From: Castellaniella hirudinis_A
Lineage (GTDB): Bacteria > Pseudomonadota > Gammaproteobacteria > Burkholderiales > Burkholderiaceae_B
Assembly (NCBI RefSeq): GCF_047468865.1
Contig: NZ_JBLGTV010000002.1
Coordinates: forward strand, 186,001 to 250,000
Direction of reading: 5' to 3'
Length of the DNA: 64,000 bases
In this document: one piece after another, positions 18,931-27,551 of the stretch
Layout of the letters: each line of letters opens with the position of its first letter
How positions within the stretch are numbered: position 1 is the first letter of the stretch
Made by a program: the position numbers and the translations under genes
The notes under the pieces: generated by a model
The model's input: only the letters and a program-made list of their open reading frames with translations
Told to the model about the DNA's origin: nothing
Database searches by the model: none

Positions 18931-19166
18931 TCCGCCGGTTGTTCATTGCGCCGATCCGGTTCTATCGGTTTTTTTTAAGCCCCTGGGTGGGCCAGCAGTG
19001 CCGCTTTACCCCGACTTGTTCGGTCTATGCGATGCAGGCGATTGAAACCCATGGGGTGATCCGGGGGATCTGGCTGGGCGCGCGGCGGATTGCGCGCTGC
19101 CATCCGGGCTGCCCCGGGGGGCATGACCCGGTGCCGCCGCCGCGCACGCATCCGCCCGGGCAATGA
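18924..19166 (+). CDS. yidD: membrane protein insertion efficiency factor YidD
   Basis: An 80-residue protein with the invariant RFYRFFLSPWVGQQCRFTPT core, then CSVYAMQAIETHG and the CHPGCPGGHDPVP ending. It is a small amphipathic factor that assists YidC-dependent insertion at the inner membrane. The ATG at 18924 overlaps the rnpA stop (ATGCTGA), implying coupled translation. Confidence 0.97.
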   Translation: MLIRRLFIAPIRFYRFFLSPWVGQQCRFTPTCSVYAMQAIETHGVIRGIWLGARRIARCHPGCPGGHDPVPPPRTHPPGQ

Positions 19167-19268
19167 CCCGATGCGGATCCTTCGATTCGGCTTGCTCAAG
19201 CTGTTGTCAGCAAGCCTACGTTAAACTGGTAGGCTTTTTGCTTCGACCTTATTAGAAAACAGGCGCCA

Positions 19269-20996
19269 ATGGACATTCGACGCACCATCCTCTGGATGAT
19301 TTTCTCTTTCTCCTTGCTGCTGTTGTGGAATAACTGGCAGGTTTACCAGGGCCAGCCGTCTTTGTTTTCCACGGCGCCCGCGCCGGCGGCTGAAACCGCC
19401 GCTGCGGCGGATCAGGCGGGGCCCGCGGGCGTCTCGTCGGTCGCCCAACAGGGAGGGGCCGGCACGGACAGTGTTCCCGCCGCCGATGCGCCGGCCGAAG
19501 GCCAGCGCATCGATGTGCGCACGGGCGTCTATAACCTGACGTTCGATACGCTGGGCGCCCAGTTGGTGCGTTCCGAACTGCTCAAGTTCAAAAACGTGGA
19601 CGAGACCACGGGGATCATCCCTTGGGTCAAGGGTTTGCTGGGCTTCAAGGCGCCCCAGAACGCCGGGCAGGACATGTACCTGCTGAACGACCAGCCGGGC
19701 GACACTTATGTGGCGCAGACCGGGTTGGTGGGGGCGCCCCAGGGGCAGTCGTATCCCACTCACCTGACGCCGTTCGCGCTGGTGGGCGACGGCCCTGTGG
19801 TCAAGGGCGACACCACGGAAATCGCCTTTGTGGCCACGGCCGGCCAGGTGCGCGTGGTCAAGACTTTCGTCTTGTCCAACGACAGCTACGACATCCGGGT
19901 GCGCAACGAAATCTTCAACCTGGGCGATCAGCCGATTGATCCGTCCTTGTATCTGCAGTTGACGCGCGATGGCCACGAACCGGCCAGCACGTCGGGCTTC
20001 TACAGCACTTTCACCGGCGTGGCGGTGTATTCGTCCGAGGACAAGTTCCAGAAGGTGACGTTCGACGAAATCACCAAGAACAAAGCCAGCTATGTCCAGC
20101 AGGCCGATAATGGCTGGGTGGGGATGGTGCAGCACTACTTCGCCACGGCCTGGGTGCCGCAGCAAGGGGCCGTGCGAACCAACCAGACGCTGGCCCTGCC
20201 GGGCGGGCTGTTCGCCGTGCGCACGATCGAATCCGTCGGCGCCATCGCGCCGGGGGCCAGCAAGGCCGTCGAATCGCAGCTGTGGGTCGGCCCGCAGGAT
20301 CAGCAGGCCATGAGCGCCGTGGCCCCGGGCCTGGATCTGGTGGTGGATTACGGCTGGGTCACCATCATCGCCAAGCCGATGTTCCATCTGATGGTCTGGC
20401 TGCATGATATCGTGGGCAATTGGGGCTGGACCATCGTGCTGTTGACGCTCTTGATCAAGCTGGTGTTCTATCCCCTGTCGGCGGCCAGCTATCGCTCGAT
20501 GGCGAAGATGAAGCTGGTCGCGCCGCGCATGAAGCACCTGAAGGAAAAATTCGGTGACGACAAGGCGAAAATGAACGCGGCCATGATGGAAATGTACCGC
20601 ACGGAAAAGATCAACCCGCTGGGGGGATGTTTACCGATGCTGGTGCAAATCCCGGTGTTCATCGCGCTGTACTGGGTGCTGCTGGGCAGCGTGGAAATGC
20701 GCGGAGCGCCCTGGATTCTATGGATTCACGACTTGGCGATCAGCGATCCGTGGTTCATTTTGCCCGCTTTCATGATGCTGACCATGTTTGTGCAGATCAA
20801 GCTGAACCCGACGCCGCCCGACCCCATGCAGGCGCGGGTGATGATGATCATGCCGTTGGTGTTCGGCGGGATGATGTTCCTGTTTCCGGCGGGGCTGGTG
20901 CTGTACTGGTGCGTCAATAATACCGTGTCGATCATTCAGCAGCGGGTAATCATGAAGCGCCTGGATCGGGAAAAAGCCGCGTCGGCATCCAGCTGA
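19269..20996 (+). CDS. yidC: membrane protein insertase YidC
   Basis: A 575-residue Oxa1/YidC/Alb3 insertase that inserts inner-membrane proteins alone or with SecYEG. It starts with an uncleaved signal anchor (MDIRRTILWMIFSFSLLLLW), followed by an Ala/Pro-rich linker, a periplasmic beta-sandwich (about residues 75-340) and five C-terminal membrane segments including GWTIVLLTLLIKLVFYPLS and the hydrophilic-groove arginine in YRSMAKMK. Gene order and length are typical of the Gram-negative protein. Confidence 0.98.
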   Translation: MDIRRTILWMIFSFSLLLLWNNWQVYQGQPSLFSTAPAPAAETAAAADQAGPAGVSSVAQQGGAGTDSVPAADAPAEGQRIDVRTGVYNLTFDTLGAQLVRSELLKFKNVDETTGIIPWVKGLLGFKAPQNAGQDMYLLNDQPGDTYVAQTGLVGAPQGQSYPTHLTPFALVGDGPVVKGDTTEIAFVATAGQVRVVKTFVLSNDSYDIRVRNEIFNLGDQPIDPSLYLQLTRDGHEPASTSGFYSTFTGVAVYSSEDKFQKVTFDEITKNKASYVQQADNGWVGMVQHYFATAWVPQQGAVRTNQTLALPGGLFAVRTIESVGAIAPGASKAVESQLWVGPQDQQAMSAVAPGLDLVVDYGWVTIIAKPMFHLMVWLHDIVGNWGWTIVLLTLLIKLVFYPLSAASYRSMAKMKLVAPRMKHLKEKFGDDKAKMNAAMMEMYRTEKINPLGGCLPMLVQIPVFIALYWVLLGSVEMRGAPWILWIHDLAISDPWFILPAFMMLTMFVQIKLNPTPPDPMQARVMMIMPLVFGGMMFLFPAGLVLYWCVNNTVSIIQQRVIMKRLDREKAASASS

Positions 20997-21025
20997 TCAT
21001 CGGGTTTTCCCCGGTTTTGAATAGG

Positions 21026-21055
21026 CGGCGTTCTTTGCGGGACGCCGTTTTTTTT
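21026..21055 (+). terminator. Rho-independent terminator after yidC
   Basis: CGGCGT and ACGCCG arms with a 10-nt loop are followed by eight T residues, 29 bp after the yidC stop. It separates the ribosomal-protein/insertase operon from mnmE. Confidence 0.9.
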
Positions 21056-21186
21056 CAAGGCTGGGGTTTCATACGTTGCCGAAGCCATGAAGATGGCACA
21101 GGAAAATTTGCTTGCAGAGAGGGCTTGCGCATCGAAGTTTGAGTGAATCGTCATGGAGAGAATTTCGAGCCGCACAGGATGTTGAT

Positions 21187-22641
21187 ATGACCGTGTTTTC
21201 CACAGATCCCATTATTGCCATTGCCACCGCGCCGGGGCGGGGAGGGATTGGCGTCATCCGCGTGTCGGGGCCGGATTTGCGCGCCTGGGCGGAAGCCCTA
21301 TGCGGCCAGGCCTTGCAGGCGCGGCATGCGCATTATCTGGCGTTTCGCCATCGGGACGGCGAGATCATGGACGAAGGACTGGCGCTGTTTTTCCCGGGGC
21401 CGCATTCGTATACGGGCGAAGATGTCCTGGAACTGCAGGGGCACGGCGGGCCGGCGGTGCTGCGTCGGGTGCTGGAAGACTGCCTGGCGCGGGGGGCGGC
21501 CATCGGGCTGCGCCTGGCGCAGCCGGGTGAATTCACGCAACGGGCGTTTTTGAACGACCGCATGGATTTGGCCCAGGCGGAGGCCGTGGCCGACCTGATC
21601 GAAGCCAGCTCGACGGCGGCGGCGCGCAGCGCGATGGCCTCTTTGTCCGGGGCGTTTTCCGCCGAGGTGGATGGGTTGAGCGAGCGCATCGTGCAACTGC
21701 GCATGCTGGTGGAAGCCACGCTGGATTTTCCCGAGGAGGAAATCGATTTCCTGGAAAAATATCAGGCGGCGCAGCGCCTGGACGCGGTGATGGCGGCGCT
21801 GGACGGCGTGCTGGCCGTGGCGCGTCAAGGCCTGGTGTTGCGCGAAGGCCTGCACGTGGTGCTGGCCGGCCAGCCCAACGTGGGCAAATCCAGTCTACTG
21901 AATGCCCTGGCGGGCGAGGACGTGGCGATTGTGACGCCGATTGCGGGCACCACGCGCGACCGGGTGATCCAGCAGATCCACATCGAGGGGGTGCCGCTGC
22001 ACATCGTGGATACGGCGGGCCTGCGCGAGACCGAGGACACGGTGGAACGCATCGGGATCGCGCGCAGCTGGACGGAAATCGCCAAAGCGCAGGTCATCGT
22101 GCATCTGCAGGATGCGCGTCACCCGGATGATCCCTTGGATGCCGCGATCATGCGGCGTTTGCCGGTGGGCACGCCGCTGCTGCGGGTGTTGAACAAAGTG
22201 GATTTATTGGATTCGCCCGGACACGGCATCGCCCCTGCGGGCGATGCCGTGCCTGGCGAATCGGAGCGGCTTGCAAGCCGCGAGGTGGACGAATCGGAGC
22301 GGCCAGCAGGCCGCGAGGTGGGGGAGGCCGAGGAAATCCTGATTTCCGCCCGCACCGGGGCCGGGTTGGATGTCTTGCGGGCCCGCCTGCTGCGGATCGC
22401 GGGTTGGACCCCAGGGTCGGAATCCCCCTGGTTGGCGCGCGAACGCCATGTGCGGGCGCTGGAAGACGCCCGCAGCCATTTGCGATTGGCCCGGGAGCAT
22501 GCGGCGCACAGCGATCAGGTGCTGGATTTGTTCGCCGAGGAATTGCGTCTGGCGCATGAGGCGCTGTGCGAGATCACGGGGCAATTTACCAGCGATGATT
22601 TGCTGGGGGAGATATTTTCTCGGTTTTGTATTGGGAAGTGA
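21187..22641 (+). CDS. mnmE: tRNA modification GTPase MnmE with an in-frame repeat insertion
   Basis: A 484-residue GTPase partner of MnmG in cmnm5U34 synthesis. The N-terminal folate-binding domain (MTVFSTDPIIAIATAPGRGG), helical domain and inserted Ras-like G domain are all present: G1 GQPNVGKSS, G2 AGTTRD, G3 DTAG, G4 NKVD, G5 SAR, and the universal C-terminal FCIGK. Between NKVD and SAR there is a long insert with an 11-residue direct repeat (ESERLASREVD, ESERPAGREVG), which the DNA shows to be a palindromic repeat element (22211-22320). Start chosen at 21187 from the conserved N-terminus. Confidence 0.97.
   Translation: MTVFSTDPIIAIATAPGRGGIGVIRVSGPDLRAWAEALCGQALQARHAHYLAFRHRDGEIMDEGLALFFPGPHSYTGEDVLELQGHGGPAVLRRVLEDCLARGAAIGLRLAQPGEFTQRAFLNDRMDLAQAEAVADLIEASSTAAARSAMASLSGAFSAEVDGLSERIVQLRMLVEATLDFPEEEIDFLEKYQAAQRLDAVMAALDGVLAVARQGLVLREGLHVVLAGQPNVGKSSLLNALAGEDVAIVTPIAGTTRDRVIQQIHIEGVPLHIVDTAGLRETEDTVERIGIARSWTEIAKAQVIVHLQDARHPDDPLDAAIMRRLPVGTPLLRVLNKVDLLDSPGHGIAPAGDAVPGESERLASREVDESERPAGREVGEAEEILISARTGAGLDVLRARLLRIAGWTPGSESPWLARERHVRALEDARSHLRLAREHAAHSDQVLDLFAEELRLAHEALCEITGQFTSDDLLGEIFSRFCIGK
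22211..22320 (+). repeat. REP-like palindromic element inside mnmE
   Basis: CACGGCATCGCCC and GGGCGATGCCGTG (22222-22234, 22239-22251) form a perfect 13-bp stem with a CTGC loop, extended by ATTCGCC/GGCGAAT. Exactly 27 nt after the loop comes the perfect palindrome GCGGCTTGCAAGCCGC (22266-22281), then a 33-bp-period copy, GCGGCCAGCAGGCCGC (22299-22314). Two relatives with the same layout lie at 29.94-30.09 kb. The element keeps the mnmE frame open. Confidence 0.85.
22624..22641 (+). other. mnmE 3'-end attachment-site-like sequence
   Basis: The last 18 bp of mnmE, encoding FCIGK and the stop, correspond to the site where SGI1-type genomic islands integrate. The genes that follow (22792-24749) look like island remnants. 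No second copy of the site was seen downstream in the window, so attR is lost or absent. Confidence 0.45.
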
Positions 22642-22791
22642 GGGGGGCTCCTGGGAATTGCAGCATAATCAGTCCAAGAGATCGTCCGCACCTCCGGTGG
22701 GTCAGTATTACATCGGCGCTGACACGTATCGATTTGCAGCCGCCCCGTGCATCTGGTCGATTGCCTGCTTATATGAGAAGATTGGCAACTC

Positions 22792-23070
22792 TTGGTAATC
22801 TGTATCCTCACCTATAAAGACAAGACTACGGCAGACCCAGAAGGTGGAGTCCTGACACGGGACGAGGTGGCTACCTACCTGAAAGCAGGCAAGCGCGCCG
22901 TTTACCGCCTTGCAGCTGAGGGCACACTGCCAGGTTTCAAGCTGGGCGGCACATGGCGCTTTCGCCGTAGCGACCTGGATCATTGGGTGATGACCAATCT
23001 GAACAACAAAAATCGGGGGCACGCGACTGATGGAACTCATCGACAACATCAACCGCTTGTTGGGCGATGA
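22792..23070 (+). CDS. excisionase-family helix-turn-helix protein
   Basis: A 92-residue frame with a MerR/Xis-type DNA-binding domain: LTRDEVATYLKAGKRAVYRL, then LPGFKLGGTWRFRRSDLDHW. This small domain is common at the head of mobile-island operons carrying restriction or helicase genes. Only TTG (22792) offers a start, and the true start is uncertain. The tail after DLDHWVMTNL looks unconserved and runs over the beginning of two other frames (23030 and 23067), which suggests the downstream junction was rearranged. Confidence 0.75.
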   Translation: MVICILTYKDKTTADPEGGVLTRDEVATYLKAGKRAVYRLAAEGTLPGFKLGGTWRFRRSDLDHWVMTNLNNKNRGHATDGTHRQHQPLVGR

Positions 23071-23080
23071 CCTCACCTGA
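23030..23080 (+). pseudogene. 16-codon remnant resembling the start of an SNF2/DEAD helicase gene
   Basis: ATG at 23030 encodes MELIDNINRLLGDDLT then a stop. From memory, this resembles the N-terminus of large phospholipase-D/SNF2 helicases that often follow an excisionase-like HTH gene in islands. Here the frame ends after 16 codons, directly at the AlbA_2 gene. A deletion that removed the helicase gene is inferred, not proven. Confidence 0.4.
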
Positions 23081-24749
23081 GACCGTGCACATGAACCAAT
23101 CAGAGCTGAAGGCCGCGCTTGAGCGCCTGATTGTCACCTGGGAAAACGAGGTGGTGGAATTCAAGCAGGCCAACAATGATTATGACACCGACAAGATCGG
23201 TGAGTATTTTTCGGCCTTGAGCAACGAAGCCAATCTGCGCGGAATCGAACGCAGCTGGCTGGTATTCGGCATCAACAACAAAACCCGTACCGTAGTCGGG
23301 ACGAACTACCGGCTCAATCCAGAGCAACTACAAGGCCTGAAACACCAGATTGCCCAGAACACAGACCCCAGCATCACCTTTCGGAACATCCATGTACTGA
23401 ATGACGAGCAGGGCCGTGTCGTGCTGTTCGAGATTCCGGCGGCACCACGCGGCATCCCTATTGCATGGAAAGGCCATTACTACGCCAGGGCCGGTGAAAG
23501 CCGCGTATCGCTCGGCCTCGACAAGCAGGATGACATTAGGCAGCAGACGCTGGCGACGGACTGGACGGCACAGGCCGTCCCCGGCGCGACGTCAGAAGAT
23601 CTGGACGAGACCGCCTTGCGCAGAGCCCGAGAATTCTTCGTTCAGAAATACGCCAACCGCATCACGCTTCAAGAGGTCATGGGTTGGCCCCTGGCAACCT
23701 TTCTTGAACGCGCCCACCTGACCCAGGACGGGCAGATCACCCGTGCCACGCTCCTCCTGCTGGGAAAAGCAGAATCGGCGTGGCGGCTTTCACCGCACTT
23801 GGCGCAATTGACGTGGAGTCTGGAAGGCCCGGAACGTGCCTACGAGCACTTTGGTTTGCCCTTTTTACTGAACACCACCCAGCTTTACCAGCGTATTCGC
23901 AACATTCAATTGCGCATCCTGCCCCAGAACGAACTGTTGCCTGTAGAGGTACCGAAGTACGATCAAAGGATCGTCCTTGAAGCCCTGCACAACTGCATTG
24001 TCCACCAAGACTACAGTCGCAACGCCCGCGTGGTGGTTCAAGAACTACCGGATCGGCTGGTTTTCGCCAACGAAGGAAACTTCTTCGATGGCCTGCCAGA
24101 CGAATACATCGAGGGCACAAAGGTTCCCCGCCGCTATCGCAATCCATTTCTAGCCCAGGCAATGGCCGAACTGAACATGATCGACACGATGGGCTACGGC
24201 ATCCGTGACATGTACAACGGTCAGGCGCGGCGCTACTTTCCTCTACCGGATTACGACCTGAGCACACCTGGCGCCGTGAAGATGACCTTGTACGGGAGTG
24301 TGATCGACATCGCGTACAGCCGCCTGCTGATCCAGAAAACCGATCTGCCACTGACTGACGTGTTGGCACTGGATCGCGTGCAAAAGAAGCTGTCCATCCC
24401 GGACGAGGCAGCAGCCCGTTTGCGCAAGGCTGGGTTGATCGAAGGACGGAAACCGAACTATTTCGTTTCCGCCGAAGTTGCCAAAGCCACCGCTAGTGTG
24501 GCCGACTACCTTCGCACGCGCGCCCAGGACGACGACTACTACGCCAAGCTCATTATCGACTACCTGACGTTAAAAGGATCAGCCAGCCGTGCGGACATCA
24601 ACAGCCTGCTGATGGGCAAGTTGAGCGATGCGCTGGATGAGAAGCAGAAAGACAAAAAGATCTCCAACCTACTCACCAACCTGCGACGCAAAGAGCGTAT
24701 CTGCAATACGGGCAGCCGAGGACATCCAGTCTGGCGGCTTGCAGAATGA
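23067..24749 (+). CDS. AlbA_2/Schlafen-like ATP-binding protein
   Basis: A 560-residue protein. The N-terminal AlbA_2 domain (EVVEFKQANNDYDTDKIGEY ... WLVFGINNKTRTVVGTNY) is followed by a GHKL-type ATPase segment (ALHNCIVHQDYSRNA, then MGYGIRDMYN) and C-terminal winged-helix modules. Such proteins are annotated as ATP-dependent DNA helicase RecG-related or transcriptional regulators and frequent phage-defence or mobile islands; biochemical function is uncertain. Start at 23067 overlaps the stop of the HTH gene; MNQSELKAAL at 23091 is an alternative. GC content appears lower than in the flanking core genes, consistent with transfer. Confidence 0.85.
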   Translation: MTSPETVHMNQSELKAALERLIVTWENEVVEFKQANNDYDTDKIGEYFSALSNEANLRGIERSWLVFGINNKTRTVVGTNYRLNPEQLQGLKHQIAQNTDPSITFRNIHVLNDEQGRVVLFEIPAAPRGIPIAWKGHYYARAGESRVSLGLDKQDDIRQQTLATDWTAQAVPGATSEDLDETALRRAREFFVQKYANRITLQEVMGWPLATFLERAHLTQDGQITRATLLLLGKAESAWRLSPHLAQLTWSLEGPERAYEHFGLPFLLNTTQLYQRIRNIQLRILPQNELLPVEVPKYDQRIVLEALHNCIVHQDYSRNARVVVQELPDRLVFANEGNFFDGLPDEYIEGTKVPRRYRNPFLAQAMAELNMIDTMGYGIRDMYNGQARRYFPLPDYDLSTPGAVKMTLYGSVIDIAYSRLLIQKTDLPLTDVLALDRVQKKLSIPDEAAARLRKAGLIEGRKPNYFVSAEVAKATASVADYLRTRAQDDDYYAKLIIDYLTLKGSASRADINSLLMGKLSDALDEKQKDKKISNLLTNLRRKERICNTGSRGHPVWRLAE

Positions 24750-25349
24750 ACGCGGATGAGGCTTGTGAAAATTTATTTATAAATCATATGGTTATCTCTT
24801 TCTGCAGGCTGGATATGCAGAAAGGATGCAGAAAGCTCGCAGAAAGGGACTTCCACTTGATATCTACAGAACACAAGCCAGCAGGCCAAAAACGCAGCGG
24901 CTCCCATCGCCTCCAGCACGGCCAGGGAGGCGGGGCACGATAGTCGTCCAGATCACAAGCAAGCTCGAAAATCAGATGGGAATCTTATCCGCGAATGCCA
25001 TCAGGGCCAGCAGGTTGAATGCCTGCATCAACAGGCCGAATGTAAGGCTGCAGCCTCTTTGATGATCCTACACAATGCTAAAACCTGCTTTCCCGGAGCC
25101 GTCCATGTAAGGATCGACTATTTATTGCCAAAGCAAAAAACTCGCTCTACATAGGCAACTCCAGGTTCAATTCCCCCGTTGCAACCATCCGATAACCCAT
25201 TGCCAGGTAGCCTCTCTGCAGCCGTTCCCACATGCGCAGCAGCGACGGCTGTCCGCACAGTTGCGGCGGTCGGAGGCGGTTTCCACGTCGGTTGCAAGGC
25301 AATCGGCGACGAAATGTTCGCTCATGAGGCCGAGGTCGGGTTTGGGCGT
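24750..25349. other. 600-bp gap with no assignable gene
   Basis: Right edge of the decayed island. It has AT-rich sequence near 24770 and a direct repeat of ATGCAGAAAG (24825, 24836). Minus-strand frames ending at 25147 (tail GYRMVATGELNLELPM) and 25167 (a 52-residue Cys-rich frame starting MSEHFVADCLATDVE at 25325) read as protein-like but overlap in different frames without clear ribosome-binding sites. They are probably gene debris. Confidence 0.5.
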
Positions 25350-25643
25350 CTATTCCCCCACCACCCGTGTATGCACCACATGCGGGGCCTGGGCAAAAAA
25401 CCCGCCCACGATCCCGCGCCAGGCTTGGAAATCTTCTGATTCGCGGAAATGCTGCATGTGGTCTTCCAGGGTATGCCAGTGGATTTGCAACACGTATTGT
25501 TCGGGATGTTCGATGACGTGGTGCAGTTCCAGGTGGTGGAAGCCCCGGGCGCGTTGAAAGAGCGGCAGGGCTTTTTGCACGCCGGCTTCGAAATCGGCCT
25601 GGGTGCCGGGTTTGACGGTGATGTGGGCCATTTCGCGGATCAT
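25350..25643 (-). CDS. antibiotic biosynthesis monooxygenase (ABM) domain protein
   Basis: A 97-residue single ABM ferredoxin-like fold, starting MIREMAHITVKPGTQADFEA and containing FHHLELHHVIEHPEQYVLQI and HWHTLEDHMQHFRESEDFQ. Stand-alone members form dimers and range from quinol monooxygenases to haem-degrading enzymes; no specific activity can be read from the sequence. The start at 25643 is the one that gives the family N-terminus. It sits alone between island debris and an FAD oxidoreductase. Confidence 0.85.
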   Translation of the reverse strand: MIREMAHITVKPGTQADFEAGVQKALPLFQRARGFHHLELHHVIEHPEQYVLQIHWHTLEDHMQHFRESEDFQAWRGIVGGFFAQAPHVVHTRVVGE

Positions 25644-25719
25644 GGTCTGGTGTCCTGTGATTGAAGAAAACTGAACCATGATTATGCACGCTTCCGCTTG
25701 GCCCTTGGCCGGGCGGTTT

Positions 25720-26835
25720 TCAGCGTGTGTCCCGCAGTTGCCGCAGCACTGCGTCGGCGATGGCCAGGCAGGCGGTCAGGCCGGGGGATTCGATGCCGTA
25801 CAGATTGATCAGGCCGGGGATTCGGTGGCTGCGGGCGTCTTGAAGGATGAAGTCGGCTTCCTGGCCATTGGGCAGGGCCAGCTTGGGCCGGATGCCGGCG
25901 TAGCCGGGGTGCAGGGCCCGATCCGGCAGGGCGGGCCAATATTGGCGGATGACGTCGTAGAATCCGGCGGCCCTGTCCGGGTCGACGTGGTAGTCCAGGT
26001 CATCCACCCATTCGACATCCGGGCCGAAGCGGGCCTGGCCGGCCAGATCCAGGGTCAGGTGCACGCCCAGGCCGCCGGGCTGGGGTACGGGGTAGATCAA
26101 GTGTGAAAACGGTGCCTGGCCGGACAAGGCATAGTAGTTGCCTTTGGCGTAGCGGCCGGCGGGGATGCGGTCGGGCGGCATGCCCTGGATGCTGGCGGCG
26201 ACCGCCTGGGCCTGCAGGCCCGCGCAGTTGATGACGTGCCGGGCGATGATTTCCGTGGGGTCGTCGCCGCCGACGCGCAGCAGTATCCCCTGGCGCGGCA
26301 AGGGGCTGCCGCCCAGCAGCGGGGATCGCAGGACGACCAGGCCGCCGGCGGATTCCAGGTCGCCTTGCAGGGCCAGCATCAGGCCGTGGCTGTCGATGAC
26401 GCCGGTGTCCGGCGAATGCAGGGCGGCCACGCATTGCAGGGCGGGCTCCAGCGCCTGGGCCTGGGGGGCGTCCAGCCAGTGCAGGCGGTGGACGCCATTG
26501 GCGTGGGCGGCGGCGGCAATGCGCCGCAGGGGGGCGAGCTGATCGGCATGGGTGGCCACCACCAGCTTGCCGCAGCGCCGGTGGGCGATGCCGTGCGTGG
26601 CGCAATAGACGTACAGCTGTTGGCGGCCTGGGACGCACAGGCGGGCTTTTAATGAGTCCTTTGGGTAGTAAAGGCCCGCGTGGATGACTTCGCTGTTGCG
26701 CGAACTGATGCCGCTGCCGATGGTGGGCTCGGCTTCCAGAACCAGGGTGTCCAGGCCCGCCTGGGCGCAGGCGCGCGCCGTGGCCAGGCCGATGATGCCC
26801 GCGCCGATGACGATGCAGTCGAGGGTTTCTGCCAT
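25720..26835 (-). CDS. FAD-dependent oxidoreductase, L-2-hydroxyglutarate dehydrogenase-like
   Basis: A 371-residue DAO-fold flavoprotein with an N-terminal dinucleotide motif (DCIVIGAGIIGLATARACAQ), SRNSEVIHAGLYYP (the L2HGDH-family signature), HVINCAGLQAQ and a C-terminal GIESPGLTACLAIAD. The SRNSEVIHAG(L/I)YY motif separates this group from glycine and D-amino-acid oxidases. Relatives oxidise L-2-hydroxyglutarate to 2-oxoglutarate, passing electrons to the respiratory chain. Monocistronic here, and the physiological substrate is inferred. Confidence 0.88.
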   Translation of the reverse strand: MAETLDCIVIGAGIIGLATARACAQAGLDTLVLEAEPTIGSGISSRNSEVIHAGLYYPKDSLKARLCVPGRQQLYVYCATHGIAHRRCGKLVVATHADQLAPLRRIAAAAHANGVHRLHWLDAPQAQALEPALQCVAALHSPDTGVIDSHGLMLALQGDLESAGGLVVLRSPLLGGSPLPRQGILLRVGGDDPTEIIARHVINCAGLQAQAVAASIQGMPPDRIPAGRYAKGNYYALSGQAPFSHLIYPVPQPGGLGVHLTLDLAGQARFGPDVEWVDDLDYHVDPDRAAGFYDVIRQYWPALPDRALHPGYAGIRPKLALPNGQEADFILQDARSHRIPGLINLYGIESPGLTACLAIADAVLRQLRDTR

Positions 26836-27012
26836 GGGATGGGGTTGGCTGAAAGGGTTTCAGTCTATCCAGAATCGAGGGGTTTCAACAAGCATCCGCC
26901 AGCGGGTGTTGGCGCGACGTCAGCCTGCCCGGTCTGTGCAGAACAGCAATGCCCGGTTCAATGGTATGCGTTGCCGTGTTGCGTTGGGCGATGCCGCTCA
27001 GTCCAGAAAATT

Positions 27013-27026
27013 AATAGCTTGCTATT
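27013..27026. promoter_or_regulatory. OhrR operator candidate
   Basis: AATAGC-TT-GCTATT is a perfect inverted repeat 27 bp before the ohrR start, followed by a degenerate second copy (GTGCTATGTATTATG). Position and AT-rich symmetry fit autoregulation of ohrR-ohr by OhrR. Confidence 0.65.
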
Positions 27027-27053
27027 TAATCGCGTGCTATGTATTATGGCGTC

Positions 27054-27551
27054 ATGCATAACACAGACTTGACCACATCCAATCCGCAGGCCGACGCGCT
27101 GACGCTGGATGCACAGCTGTGTTTTGCTTTGTATTCGGCGCATCTGGCGATGAACAAGGTCTATCGCCATTACCTAGCCGACCTGGGCCTGACCTATCCG
27201 CAGTACCTGGTGATGCTGGTGCTGTGGGAAGCCGACGGCCTGACGGTGTCGGCGCTGGGGCAGCGGCTGTATCTTGATTCGGCCACCCTGACGCCGCTGC
27301 TGAAGCGCCTGCAGGGACTGGGTTTTCTGCGGCGCGAACGCGCCCAGGATGATCAGCGCCAGGTACTGGTCAGCCTGACGCCCGCGGGCCAGGCGCTGCG
27401 CCGGCAGGCCCGGCATGTGCCCCCGGGGGTGATGTGCGCCACGGGCTGTACGCCGGATCAGGCCCTGGGCCTGAAGGCGCAGCTGGAATCATTGCGGACG
27501 CATTTGCAGTCCATGTCGTTTTTTCGGAAGGAGTCCAATCATGACAGTTGA
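27054..27551 (+). CDS. ohrR: organic hydroperoxide sensor/repressor OhrR (MarR family)
   Basis: A 165-residue MarR-type winged-helix repressor. The N-terminal LDAQLCFALYSAHLAMNKVY contains the reactive cysteine whose oxidation by organic peroxides releases DNA. YPQYLVMLVLWEADGLTVSA and the wing RRERAQDDQRQVLVSLTPAG are typical. It lies immediately upstream of ohr with an 11-bp overlap, so the pair is co-transcribed. ATG at 27054 is chosen over the in-frame ATG at 27039. Confidence 0.93.
   Translation: MHNTDLTTSNPQADALTLDAQLCFALYSAHLAMNKVYRHYLADLGLTYPQYLVMLVLWEADGLTVSALGQRLYLDSATLTPLLKRLQGLGFLRRERAQDDQRQVLVSLTPAGQALRRQARHVPPGVMCATGCTPDQALGLKAQLESLRTHLQSMSFFRKESNHDS

Noticed and set aside
25147..25325. 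Small minus-strand genes after the ABM protein
   Set aside because: Two overlapping frames each look partly protein-like, but neither has a ribosome-binding site or recognised family.
24750..25349. attR copy of the mnmE 3' end
   Set aside because: No stretch resembling TTTTGTATTGGGAAGTGA was found on either strand by eye.
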